Below are positions 50,253 through 60,889 of a stretch of 64,000 bases of DNA, one piece after another. A model generated the notes under the pieces. That model made no database searches and was not told the DNA's origin. It saw only the letters and a list, made by a program, of their open reading frames with translations. Origin of the DNA: Streptomyces composti (GTDB lineage Bacteria > Actinomycetota > Actinomycetes > Streptomycetales > Streptomycetaceae); assembly GCF_012034205.1 (NCBI RefSeq), contig NZ_JAATEM010000003.1, positions 210,895 through 274,894 of the forward strand. Direction: 5' to 3'. Numbering within the stretch: position 1 is the stretch's first letter; each line of letters begins with the position of its first letter. A program made the position numbers and the translations under genes.

Positions 50253-52619
50253 TCACTCCGCTCCGCCGGCCTCCTCCACCCCCGAGCCCTTCGGGGAGCC
50301 CGAGGTGCCGGGGAGCACCGACACCTCCGTCTCGCACCGCAGCAGCCGGTCCGGACCGAGCCGGCGCGTGTCGCCGGTGAGGGTGAGCCGGGCGGTGTGG
50401 CGCACGTCCGCGCTGGAGGCGGCCAGGCGCAGTTCGAGATCGCCCGGTTCGACGATGCGCTCGCCGCTGCGGTCGGTGAACGCCGCCAGGTCGGCGTGGA
50501 AGCGGAAGGTGACCCGGGCCGCCGCCCCCGGGTCCAGCTCGACCCGCTGGTAGCCGATCAGGCGCATGTCGGGGCGGGTCACCGAAGCCACCGGGTCGTG
50601 CAGGTACAGCTGCACCACCTCGGCGCCCGCGCGGTCGCCGGTGTTGCGCACGGTCAGCGAGACGTCGTACACCCCGTCCGTCGCGACCGGGACCGGCGTG
50701 CCGCCGCCGGTGAAGTCCTCCCAGGCGAACGTGGTGTACGAGCGGCCGTGGCCGAAGGCGTACAGCGGGGTCGGGTCGAGGCTGCTGACCTCGCCGGCCA
50801 GGCCCAGCGGAGGCTGCAGGTAGGTCCACGGCTGCCCGCCCGGCACGCGCGGCACGCTGACCGGCAGCCGGCCGGAGGGGTTGACCCGGCCGGACAGCAC
50901 GCCCGCCACCGCCGGACCGCCCTCCTCGCCCGGGAAGAAGGCCTGGACGACCGCGCCGAGGCGCCCGTCCCACCGGCCCAGCGCGTACGGGCGCCCGGTG
51001 AGCAGCACCAGCACCACCGGCACACCCGTGGCGACCAGCGCGTCCAGCAGCTCGGCCTGCACCCCGGGCAGGCTCAGGTCGCTCACGTCGCAGCCCTCGC
51101 CCGACGTGCCGCGGCCGAACAGGCCCGCCCGGTCGCCGAGCACCGCCACGCACACGTCCGCCTCCGCGGCCCGCGCCACGGCCTCCTCGAAGCCCGAGGT
51201 GTCCGGCCCCGAGGTGTCGCAGCCCTCGGCGAACGTCACCTTGGCGTCCGGCAGTTCGGTACGCACCGCGTCCAGCAGCGTCGGGATGTCGATGCCCAGG
51301 GGGACATCGGGGTGGTGGGGGAGGACATGGGAGGGGAAGGAGTAGCAGCCCAGCATCGCCAGCGCGTCGGCGGCGCGCGGGCCGACGACCGCGATCCGGG
51401 TCCCGGCGGCGAGTGGGAGCAGCCCGTCGGGGTTGTCCAGCAGCACCACCGACTCCTCGGCGAGGCGGCGCGCCAGGGCGCGGTTCTCCGTGGAGTCCAG
51501 GTCGAGGGGGGCGGTCGGCTCCGGTGTCCAGTCCTCGTCCAGCAGGCCCAGTTCGCACTTCTGCAGCAGCACCCGGCGGGCCGCCCGGTCCACCAGCTCC
51601 TCGGGGATCTCGCCCGCGCGGACCGCGGCCACCAGGGGGGCGCCGTAGCACCTGAGGGTGGGCAGCTCGACGTCGATGCCGGCCCGCAGGGCCGCGTGCG
51701 CCGCCTCGGCCTCGCTGCCCGCGACCCGGTGCAGGGTCTGCAGGAAGCCGATGCCGAAGTAGTCGGCGACGACGGTGCCGGTGAAGCCCCACTCCTCGCG
51801 CAGCAGCCGGGTGAGCAGCCCCGGGTCGGCGGAGGCGGGCACCCCGTCGGTCTCGGTGTAGGCGGCCATCACCGAGCGGGCCCCGCCCTGGCGCAGCGCC
51901 ATCTCGAACGGCGGGAGCGTGACGTCGGCGAACTCCCGCACGCCCGCCCGCACCGGCGCCAGGTTCCGCGCCCCGGCCGAGGAGGCGTATCCGGCGAAGT
52001 GCTTCAGGGTGGCGATCACTCCGGCCGACTCCAGGCCGCGCACATAGGCGGTGCCGATGGTGCCGACCAGGTACGGGTCCTCGCCGATGGTCTCCTCCAC
52101 CCGGCCCCAGCGCGGGTCGCGGACCACGTCGAGGACGGGAGCGAGGCCCTGGTGCACGCCGGCCGCGCGCAGGTCGTGGCCGATGCGGCGGGCCATCTCC
52201 TCCACCAGCGCGGGGTCGAAGCTCGCGCCCCAGGCGAGCGGCACGGGGTAGGCGGTGGCCCGCCAGGCGGTGAACCCGGCCAGGCACTCCTCGTGCGCGA
52301 CCGCCGGGATGCCGAACCGCCCGGCCGCCGCGATCTGCCGCTGGGCGCGGGCCAGCGCCTGCGCGCCGAGGTCGGGATCGACGGGGGCGGTGCCGAAGGA
52401 GCGGGTGATCTGGCCCAGGCCCCGGGTGATCAGTTCGTCCCAGTCGTAGTCGGAGGTCATGTCGTGCTGGTGCGGGGCGACGCCCTCGCCGTCCGTGTCG
52501 GCACCCACCCACACGCCGTACAGCTGGGCGGTCTTCTCCTCCAGGGTCATCCGGGAGAGCAGGTCGTCGACGCGGGCGGCGGCGGGCAGGCTCGGGTCAC
52601 GCCAGGGCGCGGTGGTCAT
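50253..52619 (-). CDS. Glycoside hydrolase family 3 beta-glycosidase
   Basis: The 788-aa protein has no signal peptide, so it is probably cytoplasmic, acting on imported oligosaccharides. The GH3 N-terminal barrel has DPRWGRVEETIGEDPYLVGT, the KHFAGY motif (206-211) and nucleophile Asp286 in VVADYFGI. The GH3 C-terminal domain (LLPLAAGTRIAVVGPRAADA) and an FnIII-like end (YAFGHGRSYTTF) follow. Substrate could be beta-glucosides or beta-xylosides. It is divergent from a LacI regulator that probably controls it. Confidence 0.9.
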   Translation of the reverse strand: MTTAPWRDPSLPAAARVDDLLSRMTLEEKTAQLYGVWVGADTDGEGVAPHQHDMTSDYDWDELITRGLGQITRSFGTAPVDPDLGAQALARAQRQIAAAGRFGIPAVAHEECLAGFTAWRATAYPVPLAWGASFDPALVEEMARRIGHDLRAAGVHQGLAPVLDVVRDPRWGRVEETIGEDPYLVGTIGTAYVRGLESAGVIATLKHFAGYASSAGARNLAPVRAGVREFADVTLPPFEMALRQGGARSVMAAYTETDGVPASADPGLLTRLLREEWGFTGTVVADYFGIGFLQTLHRVAGSEAEAAHAALRAGIDVELPTLRCYGAPLVAAVRAGEIPEELVDRAARRVLLQKCELGLLDEDWTPEPTAPLDLDSTENRALARRLAEESVVLLDNPDGLLPLAAGTRIAVVGPRAADALAMLGCYSFPSHVLPHHPDVPLGIDIPTLLDAVRTELPDAKVTFAEGCDTSGPDTSGFEEAVARAAEADVCVAVLGDRAGLFGRGTSGEGCDVSDLSLPGVQAELLDALVATGVPVVLVLLTGRPYALGRWDGRLGAVVQAFFPGEEGGPAVAGVLSGRVNPSGRLPVSVPRVPGGQPWTYLQPPLGLAGEVSSLDPTPLYAFGHGRSYTTFAWEDFTGGGTPVPVATDGVYDVSLTVRNTGDRAGAEVVQLYLHDPVASVTRPDMRLIGYQRVELDPGAAARVTFRFHADLAAFTDRSGERIVEPGDLELRLAASSADVRHTARLTLTGDTRRLGPDRLLRCETEVSVLPGTSGSPKGSGVEEAGGAE

Positions 52620-52693
52620 GAAGCTCCTGTCGGGTGGACGGACGGCCCTTTCACGAACGTTCCTCGCGGACGTTCACCTTGACTGGGTTCGAA

Positions 52694-52784
52694 GTGGCTC
52701 GGGTCGGAGTGGTTCTGGTCGGAGTGGCTCGGGTCGGGGTGGCTCGGGTCGGGGTGGCTCGGGTCGGGGTGGCTCGGGTTCGGA
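52694..52784 (+). repeat. 15-bp tandem repeat in the GH3-lacI divergent interval
   Basis: About six units of the form GTGGCTCGGGTCGGG start at 52694, 52709, 52724, 52739, 52754 and 52769 (the last unit has one extra T). They lie 75 nt before the GH3 start and 141 nt before the regulator start. Confidence 0.85.
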
Positions 52785-52831
52785 GTGACGTGGGCTGGTC
52801 GGGCTCGAGTGACTCGGGTCGAGGCGGTGGG

Positions 52832-52870
52832 TTCGAATGTTTCGAAGTATCCATCGAATGTTCCGGGAAC
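52832..52870. promoter_or_regulatory. Operator-like cluster for the LacI regulator
   Basis: Two TTCGAA palindromes (52832-52837 and 52841-52846), a CGAATG word and GTTCCGGGAAC (52860-52870) lie within 40 nt, 55 nt before the regulator ATG. LacI-family factors bind short palindromes of this type. The exact operator is not defined. A second palindrome GAACGTTC (52655-52662) is near the GH3 start. Confidence 0.5.
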
Positions 52871-52924
52871 CTATGGCGCCTCGGAGACTTCGTCAAGGGG
52901 TGCTGCGGGGATACGATCGCCGCC

Positions 52925-53974
52925 ATGAGTTCCTCGCAGCCCGCAGAAACCCGGACGCAAGGGCGCGGCGGCCAGACCGCGACGCTCGCCGAGATCGCCC
53001 GGGAGGCCGGTGTCTCGGCGCCGACTGTTTCGAAGGTCCTCAACGGCCGCGCCGATGTCGCCCCGGCCACCCGCAGCCGGGTGGAGCAGCTGCTGCGGGA
53101 TCACGGCTACCGCCGCCGACGCGCCGAGGCCACCCGCTCACCCCTGATCGACCTGGTCTTCCACGAGCTGGAGAGCGCCTGGGCGATGGAGGTCATCCGG
53201 GGCGTGGAGAACGTGGCCCGGGACGCCGGGCTGAGCGTGGTGCTCTCCGAGAGTGCGGGGCGGCTCACCCCCGGCCGCACCTGGGCCGACCAGGTCGCCG
53301 CCCGCCGCCCGTACGGCGTGATCCTGGTGCTCTCCGGCCTGGACGAGGCCGGGCGGGCGCTGCTGACCAGCCGTTCCATCCCGTTCGTGGTGATGGACCC
53401 GGCGGGCGACCCGGGCACCGACGTGCCCTCCATCGGCGCCACCAACTGGCAGGGCGGGCTGGCCGCCACCCGTCACCTGATCGAGCTGGGGCACACCCGG
53501 ATCGGGGCGATCAGCGGGCCCACGCAGATGATGTGCAGCCGCGCCCGCGTCGACGGCTACCGCGCCGCACTGGAGACCGCGGGGCTGCCCGTCGACCCGG
53601 CGCTGATCCTCACCGGGGACTTCCACCACGAGGCCGGCTACCGGCAAGGGCTCGCCCTGCTGCGGCGGGAGGACCGGCCCACCGCGGTGTTCGCCGGCAA
53701 CGACCTGCAGGCGCTCGGGTGCTACGAGGCCGCGCGCGAGCTGGGGCTGCGCATCCCGGAGGACGTGAGCGTGGTCGGGTTCGACGATCTGCCGGTGGCC
53801 CGCTGGGTGGGGCCGCCGCTGACCACGGTGCGGCAGCCGCTGACCGAGATGGCGGAGGCGGCGGCCAAGCTGGTCCTCGACCTGGCCAAGGGCGCCGACC
53901 AGACGGCGACCCGCGTGGAGCTGGCCACCAGCCTGGTGGTGCGCAGCAGTACGGCGGCGCCGGCGGGTGTGTGA
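52925..53974 (+). CDS. LacI-family transcriptional regulator
   Basis: The 349-aa protein has a LacI helix-turn-helix at about 20-40 (TLAEIAREAGVSAPTVSKVL then NGR). A periplasmic-binding-like sugar domain follows, with GYRAALETAGLPVDP, TAVFAGNDLQALGCYEAARE and VVGFDDLPVARWVGPPLTTV. ATG 52925 is right for the family; the frame is open upstream only because the 15-bp repeat is in frame. It probably represses the divergent GH3 gene and is released by a mono- or disaccharide. Confidence 0.92.
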   Translation: MSSSQPAETRTQGRGGQTATLAEIAREAGVSAPTVSKVLNGRADVAPATRSRVEQLLRDHGYRRRRAEATRSPLIDLVFHELESAWAMEVIRGVENVARDAGLSVVLSESAGRLTPGRTWADQVAARRPYGVILVLSGLDEAGRALLTSRSIPFVVMDPAGDPGTDVPSIGATNWQGGLAATRHLIELGHTRIGAISGPTQMMCSRARVDGYRAALETAGLPVDPALILTGDFHHEAGYRQGLALLRREDRPTAVFAGNDLQALGCYEAARELGLRIPEDVSVVGFDDLPVARWVGPPLTTVRQPLTEMAEAAAKLVLDLAKGADQTATRVELATSLVVRSSTAAPAGV

Positions 53975-54126
53975 GAGGGCGCGAGAGGGCGTGTGAGAAG
54001 GCAGTCGGGGCCGGGTGCAGGGGCCTGCGAAACTTTCGGATGCGCATACGCAAGGTGACCCGGAAGCGCGCTCTCCGACTCCGCGGACGGCTGGCCGGCG
54101 GGCGGGGAGCGGCGGCTGTCGGCTGA

Positions 54127-55305
54127 TCAGCCGGCCGGGCGGCCGAGCAGCATGGACGGGGCACCGGCGACCCGGGTGAGGAAGACCGTGACGGCCTCGC
54201 TGCCGTGCGGCTTGGGCAGCACCTTGCGGCGCAGTTCCTCCGGCTCCACCGCCGAGCCGCGCTTCTTGACGGTGAGGGTGCCGACGCCGCGCTCCCGCAG
54301 CAGCGCCTTCAGCTGCTTGGCGTTGAAGGGCAGCCGGTCGGTGATCTCGTAGGCGGTCGCGTACGGCGTGGGGCGGTGCTCGTCGGCGGTGATGTAGGCG
54401 ATGGTCTCGTCGATGAGGCCGCCGTCGAGCTCCTCGGCCACCTCGGCGACCAGATGGGCGCGGATGACGGCGCCGTCGGGCTCGTAGAGGTACCGGCCGG
54501 GCGGGCGCACCGCCGGGTCGGGCAGGCCGCGGGAGGCCAGGGTGCGCGGGCCGGGCAGCAGCGTGGCGCGGACGGAGCCCTTCGCCGCCGCCGCGCCGAA
54601 CCACAGCACGGCCTCCTTGACGTCCCCGCCGTCCGAGATCCACTCGGCCTCGGCGTCGTCCGGGACCGCCTCGTGCGGGATGCCGGGCGCGACCTTCAGG
54701 GCGGCGGCGAGCCGTGCCGTGCGCGCCGCCCCGATCGCCCAGGACAGCGGGGGCGAGTAGGCCTCGGGGTCGAAGATCCGGCCCCGCCCGCCGCGCCGTG
54801 CCGGGTCCACGAAGACCGCGTCGTACCCGGCCGTGTCGGTCCGGGTGACGTCGTCCTCGCGCACCTCGATCAGGTGGGCCAGGCCGAGAGCCTCCGCGTT
54901 GGCCCGTGCCGCCGCCGCGGTGAGCGGGTCGCGGTCCACCGCCAGCACCCGGATGCCGGCGCGGGCCAGCGCGATGGCGTCCCCGCCGATCCCGCAGCAC
55001 AGGTCGGCCACCGAGGTCACGCCGAGCTCGGCGAACCTCCGCGCCCGGTGGGCGGCCACGCTCGCCCGTGTCGACTGCTCGACCCCGTTGGCGGTGAAGA
55101 ACATCCGGCGGGCGTCCTCCGCGCCGAACTTGGCCGCCGCCCGCTGCCGCAGCCGTGCCTGGGCGAGCGCCGCGGACACCAGCTCGGCGGGGTGCTCGCG
55201 GCGCAGCCGGGTGGCGACGGCGAGTTCGTCCGCCGGGGCGGTGTCGCGCACCTCCTCCAGCAGGGCGCGGCCTTCGGGGGTGAGGAGCGGGTCGAGGTCG
55301 TTCAC
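54127..55305 (-). CDS. Class I SAM methyltransferase with THUMP-like C-terminal domain
   Basis: The 392-aa protein starts at GTG 55305 (MNDLDPLLTPEGRALLEEVR). SAM motif I is DLCCGIGGDA (101-110) and the catalytic-type motif is VFVDPARRGGRGRIFDPEAY. The C-terminal region (LPFNAKQLKALLRERGVGTL then TVKKRGSAVEPEELRR) matches the THUMP-like domain, suggesting RNA as substrate. Exact target unknown. It is convergent with lacI and divergent from the deacetylase pair. Confidence 0.82.
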   Translation of the reverse strand: MNDLDPLLTPEGRALLEEVRDTAPADELAVATRLRREHPAELVSAALAQARLRQRAAAKFGAEDARRMFFTANGVEQSTRASVAAHRARRFAELGVTSVADLCCGIGGDAIALARAGIRVLAVDRDPLTAAAARANAEALGLAHLIEVREDDVTRTDTAGYDAVFVDPARRGGRGRIFDPEAYSPPLSWAIGAARTARLAAALKVAPGIPHEAVPDDAEAEWISDGGDVKEAVLWFGAAAAKGSVRATLLPGPRTLASRGLPDPAVRPPGRYLYEPDGAVIRAHLVAEVAEELDGGLIDETIAYITADEHRPTPYATAYEITDRLPFNAKQLKALLRERGVGTLTVKKRGSAVEPEELRRKVLPKPHGSEAVTVFLTRVAGAPSMLLGRPAG

Positions 55306-55395
55306 CGGCTCATTGTGGGCCAGTCGGTGGACCGGGCGCCTCCGGTCGCGGTGTCGGACCGGCTGGAGGGCGGCGGACTGGGAGGATCCGGGCCC

Positions 55396-56337
55396 ATGCG
55401 AGTAGTAGGACAAAACGATGAAAAGAGGGCGCGGGGTGTGTGGCGGAGGCGGGGCCCCCTGGGGCGGGTGCGGGTCGCGCTCGTCGTCCTCGCCCTCGCC
55501 GCCCTCGCCCCCGGCTGCGGACGCGGCGGGACCCCGCCCGCGAGCGGCGAACGGCCCCTGAACGCGCCCCCGGCCCGCGCGCTCGACTCCTACGCCACCA
55601 AGCTGCGCGCCACGCAGGCCGCACGCGCCGCCGCCGCGAAGCGCTGGGGGCTGAAGAAGGTGCCGCTGCCCGCCCCGCCGCCTCCACGGAAGAAGCCGCA
55701 CATCGGCACCCGCGAGGGCTTCGAGGTGAAGGGCCACCGGAGCCTCGGGCTCCCGCCGGTCTTCACCACCGTCCCGACCAAGAAGAAGATCGTCTTCCTC
55801 ACCATCGACGACGGTGCCGAGAAGGACCCGAAGTTCCTGCGGATGATGAGCGAGCTGCGGATCCCCTACTCCGCCTTCCTCAGCGACTACGTCATCGAGG
55901 ACGACTACGCCTACTTCGAGCGGATGCAGGACCGCGGTGTCACCCTCAACAACCACACCCTCCACCACCGCTATCTGCCCGCCCTGTCCTACGCCCGCCA
56001 GAAGCGCGAGATCTGCGGCATGCAGGAGGTCATCGAGAAGCGCTACGGCACCCGCCCCGTCCTCTTCCGCCCGCCCTTCGGCAACTACAACAAGGACACG
56101 CTGCGCGCCGCCAAGAGCTGCGGCATCAAGTACGTGCCCCTGTGGAACGAGGAGGTCTTCGTCGACCGCTGGGAGTACCGCGAATGGGACCGGGAACTGC
56201 GCCCCGGCGACATCGTGCTGACCCATTTCCGCGGCACCGACCACTGGGACGGCACCATGCGCGACATGGTCCGCCGCTTCCTGGACAAGGTCACCGCCGA
56301 GGGCTACGCGGTGGCCCGCCTGGAGGACTACCTGTGA
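55396..56337 (+). CDS. Lipoprotein polysaccharide deacetylase (NodB domain), first of a pair
   Basis: The 313-aa precursor has a lipoprotein-like signal (VALVVLALAALAPGCGRGG, Cys41), a Pro/Lys linker and a NodB domain. The motifs are FLTIDDG (Asp138, Asp139), NNHTLHH (His187, His191), FRPPFGNYN, and C-terminal GDIVLTHFRGT with the catalytic His. It should deacetylate peptidoglycan or another surface glycan. It overlaps the second deacetylase gene by 4 nt. Confidence 0.85.
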   Translation: MRVVGQNDEKRARGVWRRRGPLGRVRVALVVLALAALAPGCGRGGTPPASGERPLNAPPARALDSYATKLRATQAARAAAAKRWGLKKVPLPAPPPPRKKPHIGTREGFEVKGHRSLGLPPVFTTVPTKKKIVFLTIDDGAEKDPKFLRMMSELRIPYSAFLSDYVIEDDYAYFERMQDRGVTLNNHTLHHRYLPALSYARQKREICGMQEVIEKRYGTRPVLFRPPFGNYNKDTLRAAKSCGIKYVPLWNEEVFVDRWEYREWDRELRPGDIVLTHFRGTDHWDGTMRDMVRRFLDKVTAEGYAVARLEDYL

Positions 56338-57131
56338 GGCCCCGCGCCCGCGGTCCGGCGCTGGCGGCCCTCGCGCTGCTGCTGGCCGCGGGCTGCGCCG
56401 GCCCCGTGCAGCACCGGGCGGCGACCGCCGGGGACGGCGCCGGCCAGCCGGCCGGTGAGACCGCGACGCGCCCGGCCGGCGACAGCACGGCACCCGCTGC
56501 CGCCGCGCGCCCGTCCGCCACCGCGCTCCCGCCGGCCGTCGACCGGGTCCGCACCACCGACAAAGTCGTCTTCCTGACCTACGACGACGGTGCCGAACGC
56601 GACCCCCGCCTCATCGGCCTCGTCCGCGAACGGCGCCTGCCGGTCAGTTTCTTCCTCACCGACAGCGTGGTGGGCCCCGGCTACGCCCACTTCGCCCGGC
56701 TGCGCGCGGTCGGGGCCGGCCTGCAGAACCACACCCTCGACCACACCGCTCTGCGCGGGCTGCCGTACGCCGGCCAGCGCGCGCAGATCTGCGGCCAGCA
56801 GCGCAAGCTCACCTCCCGCTTCGGCGTCCGCCCCCGCCTGTTCCGCCCGCCCTACGGCACGTACGACGCGACCACCCTGCGCGCCGCCGCCGACTGCGGC
56901 ATCACGGCTCTCGTGCTGTGGCGGGTGAGCCTGGACGGGGACGGCGTACTCACCTACGCCCAGGGTGCGAAGCAGTTGATGCCCGGCGACATCGTCTCCG
57001 TCCCCTCGGTCGATCTGCCGTCGCTGACCCTGGCGGAGCGGACGAGGCGGCTGCTGAAGGAGGCCGACCGGCGCGGCCTGCGGGTGGCCCGCCTCGAGGA
57101 CTACCTCGCAGGGACCGGGGCAGAACCATGA
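56334..57131 (+). CDS. Lipoprotein NodB-like deacetylase, second of a pair
   Basis: The 265-aa precursor starts at GTG in GTGA overlapping the first gene. Lipobox LAAGC puts the lipid on Cys21. NodB motifs FLTYDDG, NHTLDH and FRPPYGTYD are present. The last motif reads GDIVSVPSVD, so the catalytic His found in the partner (GDIVLTHF) is missing. It may be inactive, altered in mechanism, or a binding partner for the first protein. Confidence 0.8.
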   Translation: MRPRARGPALAALALLLAAGCAGPVQHRAATAGDGAGQPAGETATRPAGDSTAPAAAARPSATALPPAVDRVRTTDKVVFLTYDDGAERDPRLIGLVRERRLPVSFFLTDSVVGPGYAHFARLRAVGAGLQNHTLDHTALRGLPYAGQRAQICGQQRKLTSRFGVRPRLFRPPYGTYDATTLRAAADCGITALVLWRVSLDGDGVLTYAQGAKQLMPGDIVSVPSVDLPSLTLAERTRRLLKEADRRGLRVARLEDYLAGTGAEP

Positions 57132-57199
57132 GCGCACGCCCGACTGCGCTCCGAAGTGAACCCGGGGGCGCGAACCGGTGTCCGACGCGCCGTCGCCGA

Positions 57200-57273
57200 T
57201 TGGCACTCCGCTTGACCGAGTGCTAATCGCAGTCATAGTCTCGGCTCTGGCACTCCCCGGTGGAGAGTGCCAA
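57200..57273 (+). promoter_or_regulatory. groES promoter with two CIRCE operators
   Basis: CIRCE 1 is TTGGCACTC, 9 nt, GAGTGCTAA (57200-57226). CIRCE 2 is CTGGCACTC, 9 nt, GAGTGCCAA (57247-57273). A promoter TTGACC (57212-57217) and TAGTCT (57236-57241), spaced 18 nt, overlaps CIRCE 1 and lies just before CIRCE 2. HrcA bound at both sites would block RNA polymerase. The heat-shock repressor gene itself is not in this window. Confidence 0.93.
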
Positions 57274-57372
57274 CCACGCGACGGGCAGGTCCGGCACCCG
57301 CGACGACGGATCGACCTGGTCGCCACCTCAGACAGTTAACCCCGTGAGATCTCCGAAGGGGGAGGTCGGATC

Positions 57373-57681
57373 GTGACGACCGCCAGCTCCAAGGTTGCCA
57401 TCAAGCCGCTCGAGGACCGCATCGTGGTCCAGCCGCTGGACGCCGAGCAGACCACGGCCTCTGGCCTGGTCATTCCGGACACCGCCAAGGAGAAGCCCCA
57501 GGAGGGCGTCGTCCTGGCCGTGGGCCCGGGCCGCTACGAGGACGGTAAGCGCATCGAGCTCGACGTCAAGGTCGGTGACGTCGTGCTCTACAGCAAGTAC
57601 GGCGGCACCGAGGTGAAGTACAACAACGAGGAGTACCTCGTTCTCTCGGCCCGCGACGTCCTCGCGATCGTCGAGAAGTAA
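57373..57681 (+). CDS. groES: Co-chaperonin GroES
   Basis: The 102-aa protein has [20 protein letters not shown] at the start, the mobile-loop region [19 protein letters not shown] and [16 protein letters not shown]. It forms the heptameric lid of GroEL. GTG start about 100 nt after CIRCE 2. It is followed by groEL at 111 nt, a gap with CCGGGCGCCCGG (57737-57748) that may be a processing hairpin. Confidence 0.97.
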   Translation: MTTASSKVAIKPLEDRIVVQPLDAEQTTASGLVIPDTAKEKPQEGVVLAVGPGRYEDGKRIELDVKVGDVVLYSKYGGTEVKYNNEEYLVLSARDVLAIVEK

Positions 57682-57732
57682 TCACCTCGACGCACCTTTG
57701 CTCGACTGCGCCCCTGGCCCCCGCATCCATAA

Positions 57733-59418
<1,686 letters not shown>

Positions 59419-59432
59419 GCCACACGCTCGCT

Positions 59433-59468
59433 CGAAGGCCCGGCACCCCGGAGGGTGCCGGGCCTTCG
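59433..59468 (+). terminator. Terminator after groEL
   Basis: A perfect 16-bp stem (CGAAGGCCCGGCACCC / GGGTGCCGGGCCTTCG) with a 4-nt CGGA loop lies 15 nt after the groEL stop. Confidence 0.92.
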
Positions 59469-59637
59469 CCGTGCCGGACGCGCGGTCCGCCGACCGCGGG
59501 AATCGCCGGGCCACGATCATGGAACCGCCGAAGAACGCACCGGCGACCTAATGATGGGCGGCCCGCGCCCGGCTCGTTCGAGGCCGGAGGCGGTCCGCAC
59601 GGCAGAAGAAACCGGCCGGACCGGAGGGGGAGAGACC

Positions 59638-60699
59638 ATGCACCACACGCTCTACTCGGAACGCTCGCGGAATCCGTTCGCCCGGACCGTGCAGCTCACC
59701 GAGGACGGACTGCGCAAGGGCGGCCGTACCACGCCCCTCCACGAACTCAACCTCGCCGCCATGGCCGACGCCTACCTGCGCGGCAGCTGGCTCGGCGCCT
59801 GCGGCACCGAACGCCCCCTGGACCACCTGCCGCAGGGCGCCGGCGTCGTCCCCGTCACCCGCGTCACCGGCACCACCACACCGTGGAAGGTGCGCCAGGC
59901 CGCCGACTTCGCCCGCGCCCTCGGCGAACTCGCCGTCCGCCGCTGCGGCGGCCCCGAGCAGGTGAGCGCCCTGGCCGGCCGGGCCCGCGTGGAGGGCGTC
60001 CCGCTGTGGATGGCACGCCGCTACGCCCCGGGCCCCGCCGGACCGGTCGCCGTCGTGGTCGACCGGCGCCTGGTGCACGTGGACGTCTGGGGCCCGCAGG
60101 CCCCCGCCGTCCGTCTCAGGGCACCCCACGGCTTCCTCGGCGACCGGTCCGCACCGGGCGCCGGCCTGGTGATGACCGTGGGCGACACCACCGCCCGGCT
60201 CGACCTGCAGAAGAAGCTCCGCAAGTCCAAGAGCCGGGTCGAGATCCGGCTGCCCGACCGGCAGTACACGCTGCGCCGCGAGAACGCCACCAGCTCCTGG
60301 CTGGAACGCGACGGCCACCGCGTCGCCCTGCTCACCCGCCCACCGCGCCGACCCACCCCCACCACCCCCGACGACGTCCTGCTCCCTCTCGCCACCGTCG
60401 ATCTGTCCGGCCCCGACCCCCTGGACGCCGTCATGGCCCACGCCGTCGCCGTCTCCTTCGGCCTCGGCGACACCACGGGCCTCGCCCGGTTCCGCCGCAC
60501 CCCGCGCCCCGCCGCCGAACCCCTCGAAACCCCCTGGGACCGGCCCTGGTACACCAACCTCGGCTTCGGCTCCGAGGACAACGAACCCGGCGGCAGCGAC
60601 GGCTGGGGCTCCGACGGCGGCGACGCCGGCGACGGCGGCAGCGACGGCGGCGGCGACAGCGGAGGAGGCGACGGGGGCGGCGGAGGCGGCGGCGACTGA
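59638..60699 (+). CDS. Hypothetical protein with a Gly/Ser/Asp-rich C-terminus
   Basis: The 353-aa protein starts MHHTLYSERSRNPFARTVQL after a strong GGAGGGGGAG. The first 300 residues look globular (LAVRRCGGPEQVSALAGRAR; VPLWMARRYAPGPAGPVAVV) without TM or signal peptide. From about residue 305 it is Gly/Ser/Asp low complexity (SDGGGDSGGGDGGGGGGGD). The central part's FSF-like beta pattern is not recognised. It stands alone after groEL. Confidence 0.65.
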   Translation: MHHTLYSERSRNPFARTVQLTEDGLRKGGRTTPLHELNLAAMADAYLRGSWLGACGTERPLDHLPQGAGVVPVTRVTGTTTPWKVRQAADFARALGELAVRRCGGPEQVSALAGRARVEGVPLWMARRYAPGPAGPVAVVVDRRLVHVDVWGPQAPAVRLRAPHGFLGDRSAPGAGLVMTVGDTTARLDLQKKLRKSKSRVEIRLPDRQYTLRRENATSSWLERDGHRVALLTRPPRRPTPTTPDDVLLPLATVDLSGPDPLDAVMAHAVAVSFGLGDTTGLARFRRTPRPAAEPLETPWDRPWYTNLGFGSEDNEPGGSDGWGSDGGDAGDGGSDGGGDSGGGDGGGGGGGD

Positions 60700-60889
60700 C
60701 CGCCGGGTCCCGGATCCCCGTCCCGTGAGGGCGTGGTACTGGGGCGGCAAGCGCGGCCGGATGAGTTCGCGACCGCCACATGAGCCCCTCAAAGCTGACC
60801 ACAACTCGCCTGTATATACCTGAGTTGATCGCCTAGCATTCGTTCACTGTTGCGAATCTGTGCTGCATTCAGTGTGTCGGGGGCTTGGC

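Noticed and set aside
48062..52682. Long plus-strand open frames opposite the esterase-like and GH3 genes
   Set aside because: Minus-strand products have full catalytic motifs; the plus-strand frames are Gly/Val/Arg-rich shadows.
52634..52924. N-terminal extension of the LacI regulator through the 15-bp repeats
   Set aside because: It encodes VARVG repeats only because 15 is divisible by three; the HTH begins normally after ATG 52925.
60781..60889. Promoter for the PrsW-like locus
   Set aside because: TAGCAT at 60834-60839 looks like a -10, but no -35 at suitable spacing was found; TTGATC is only 5 nt away.
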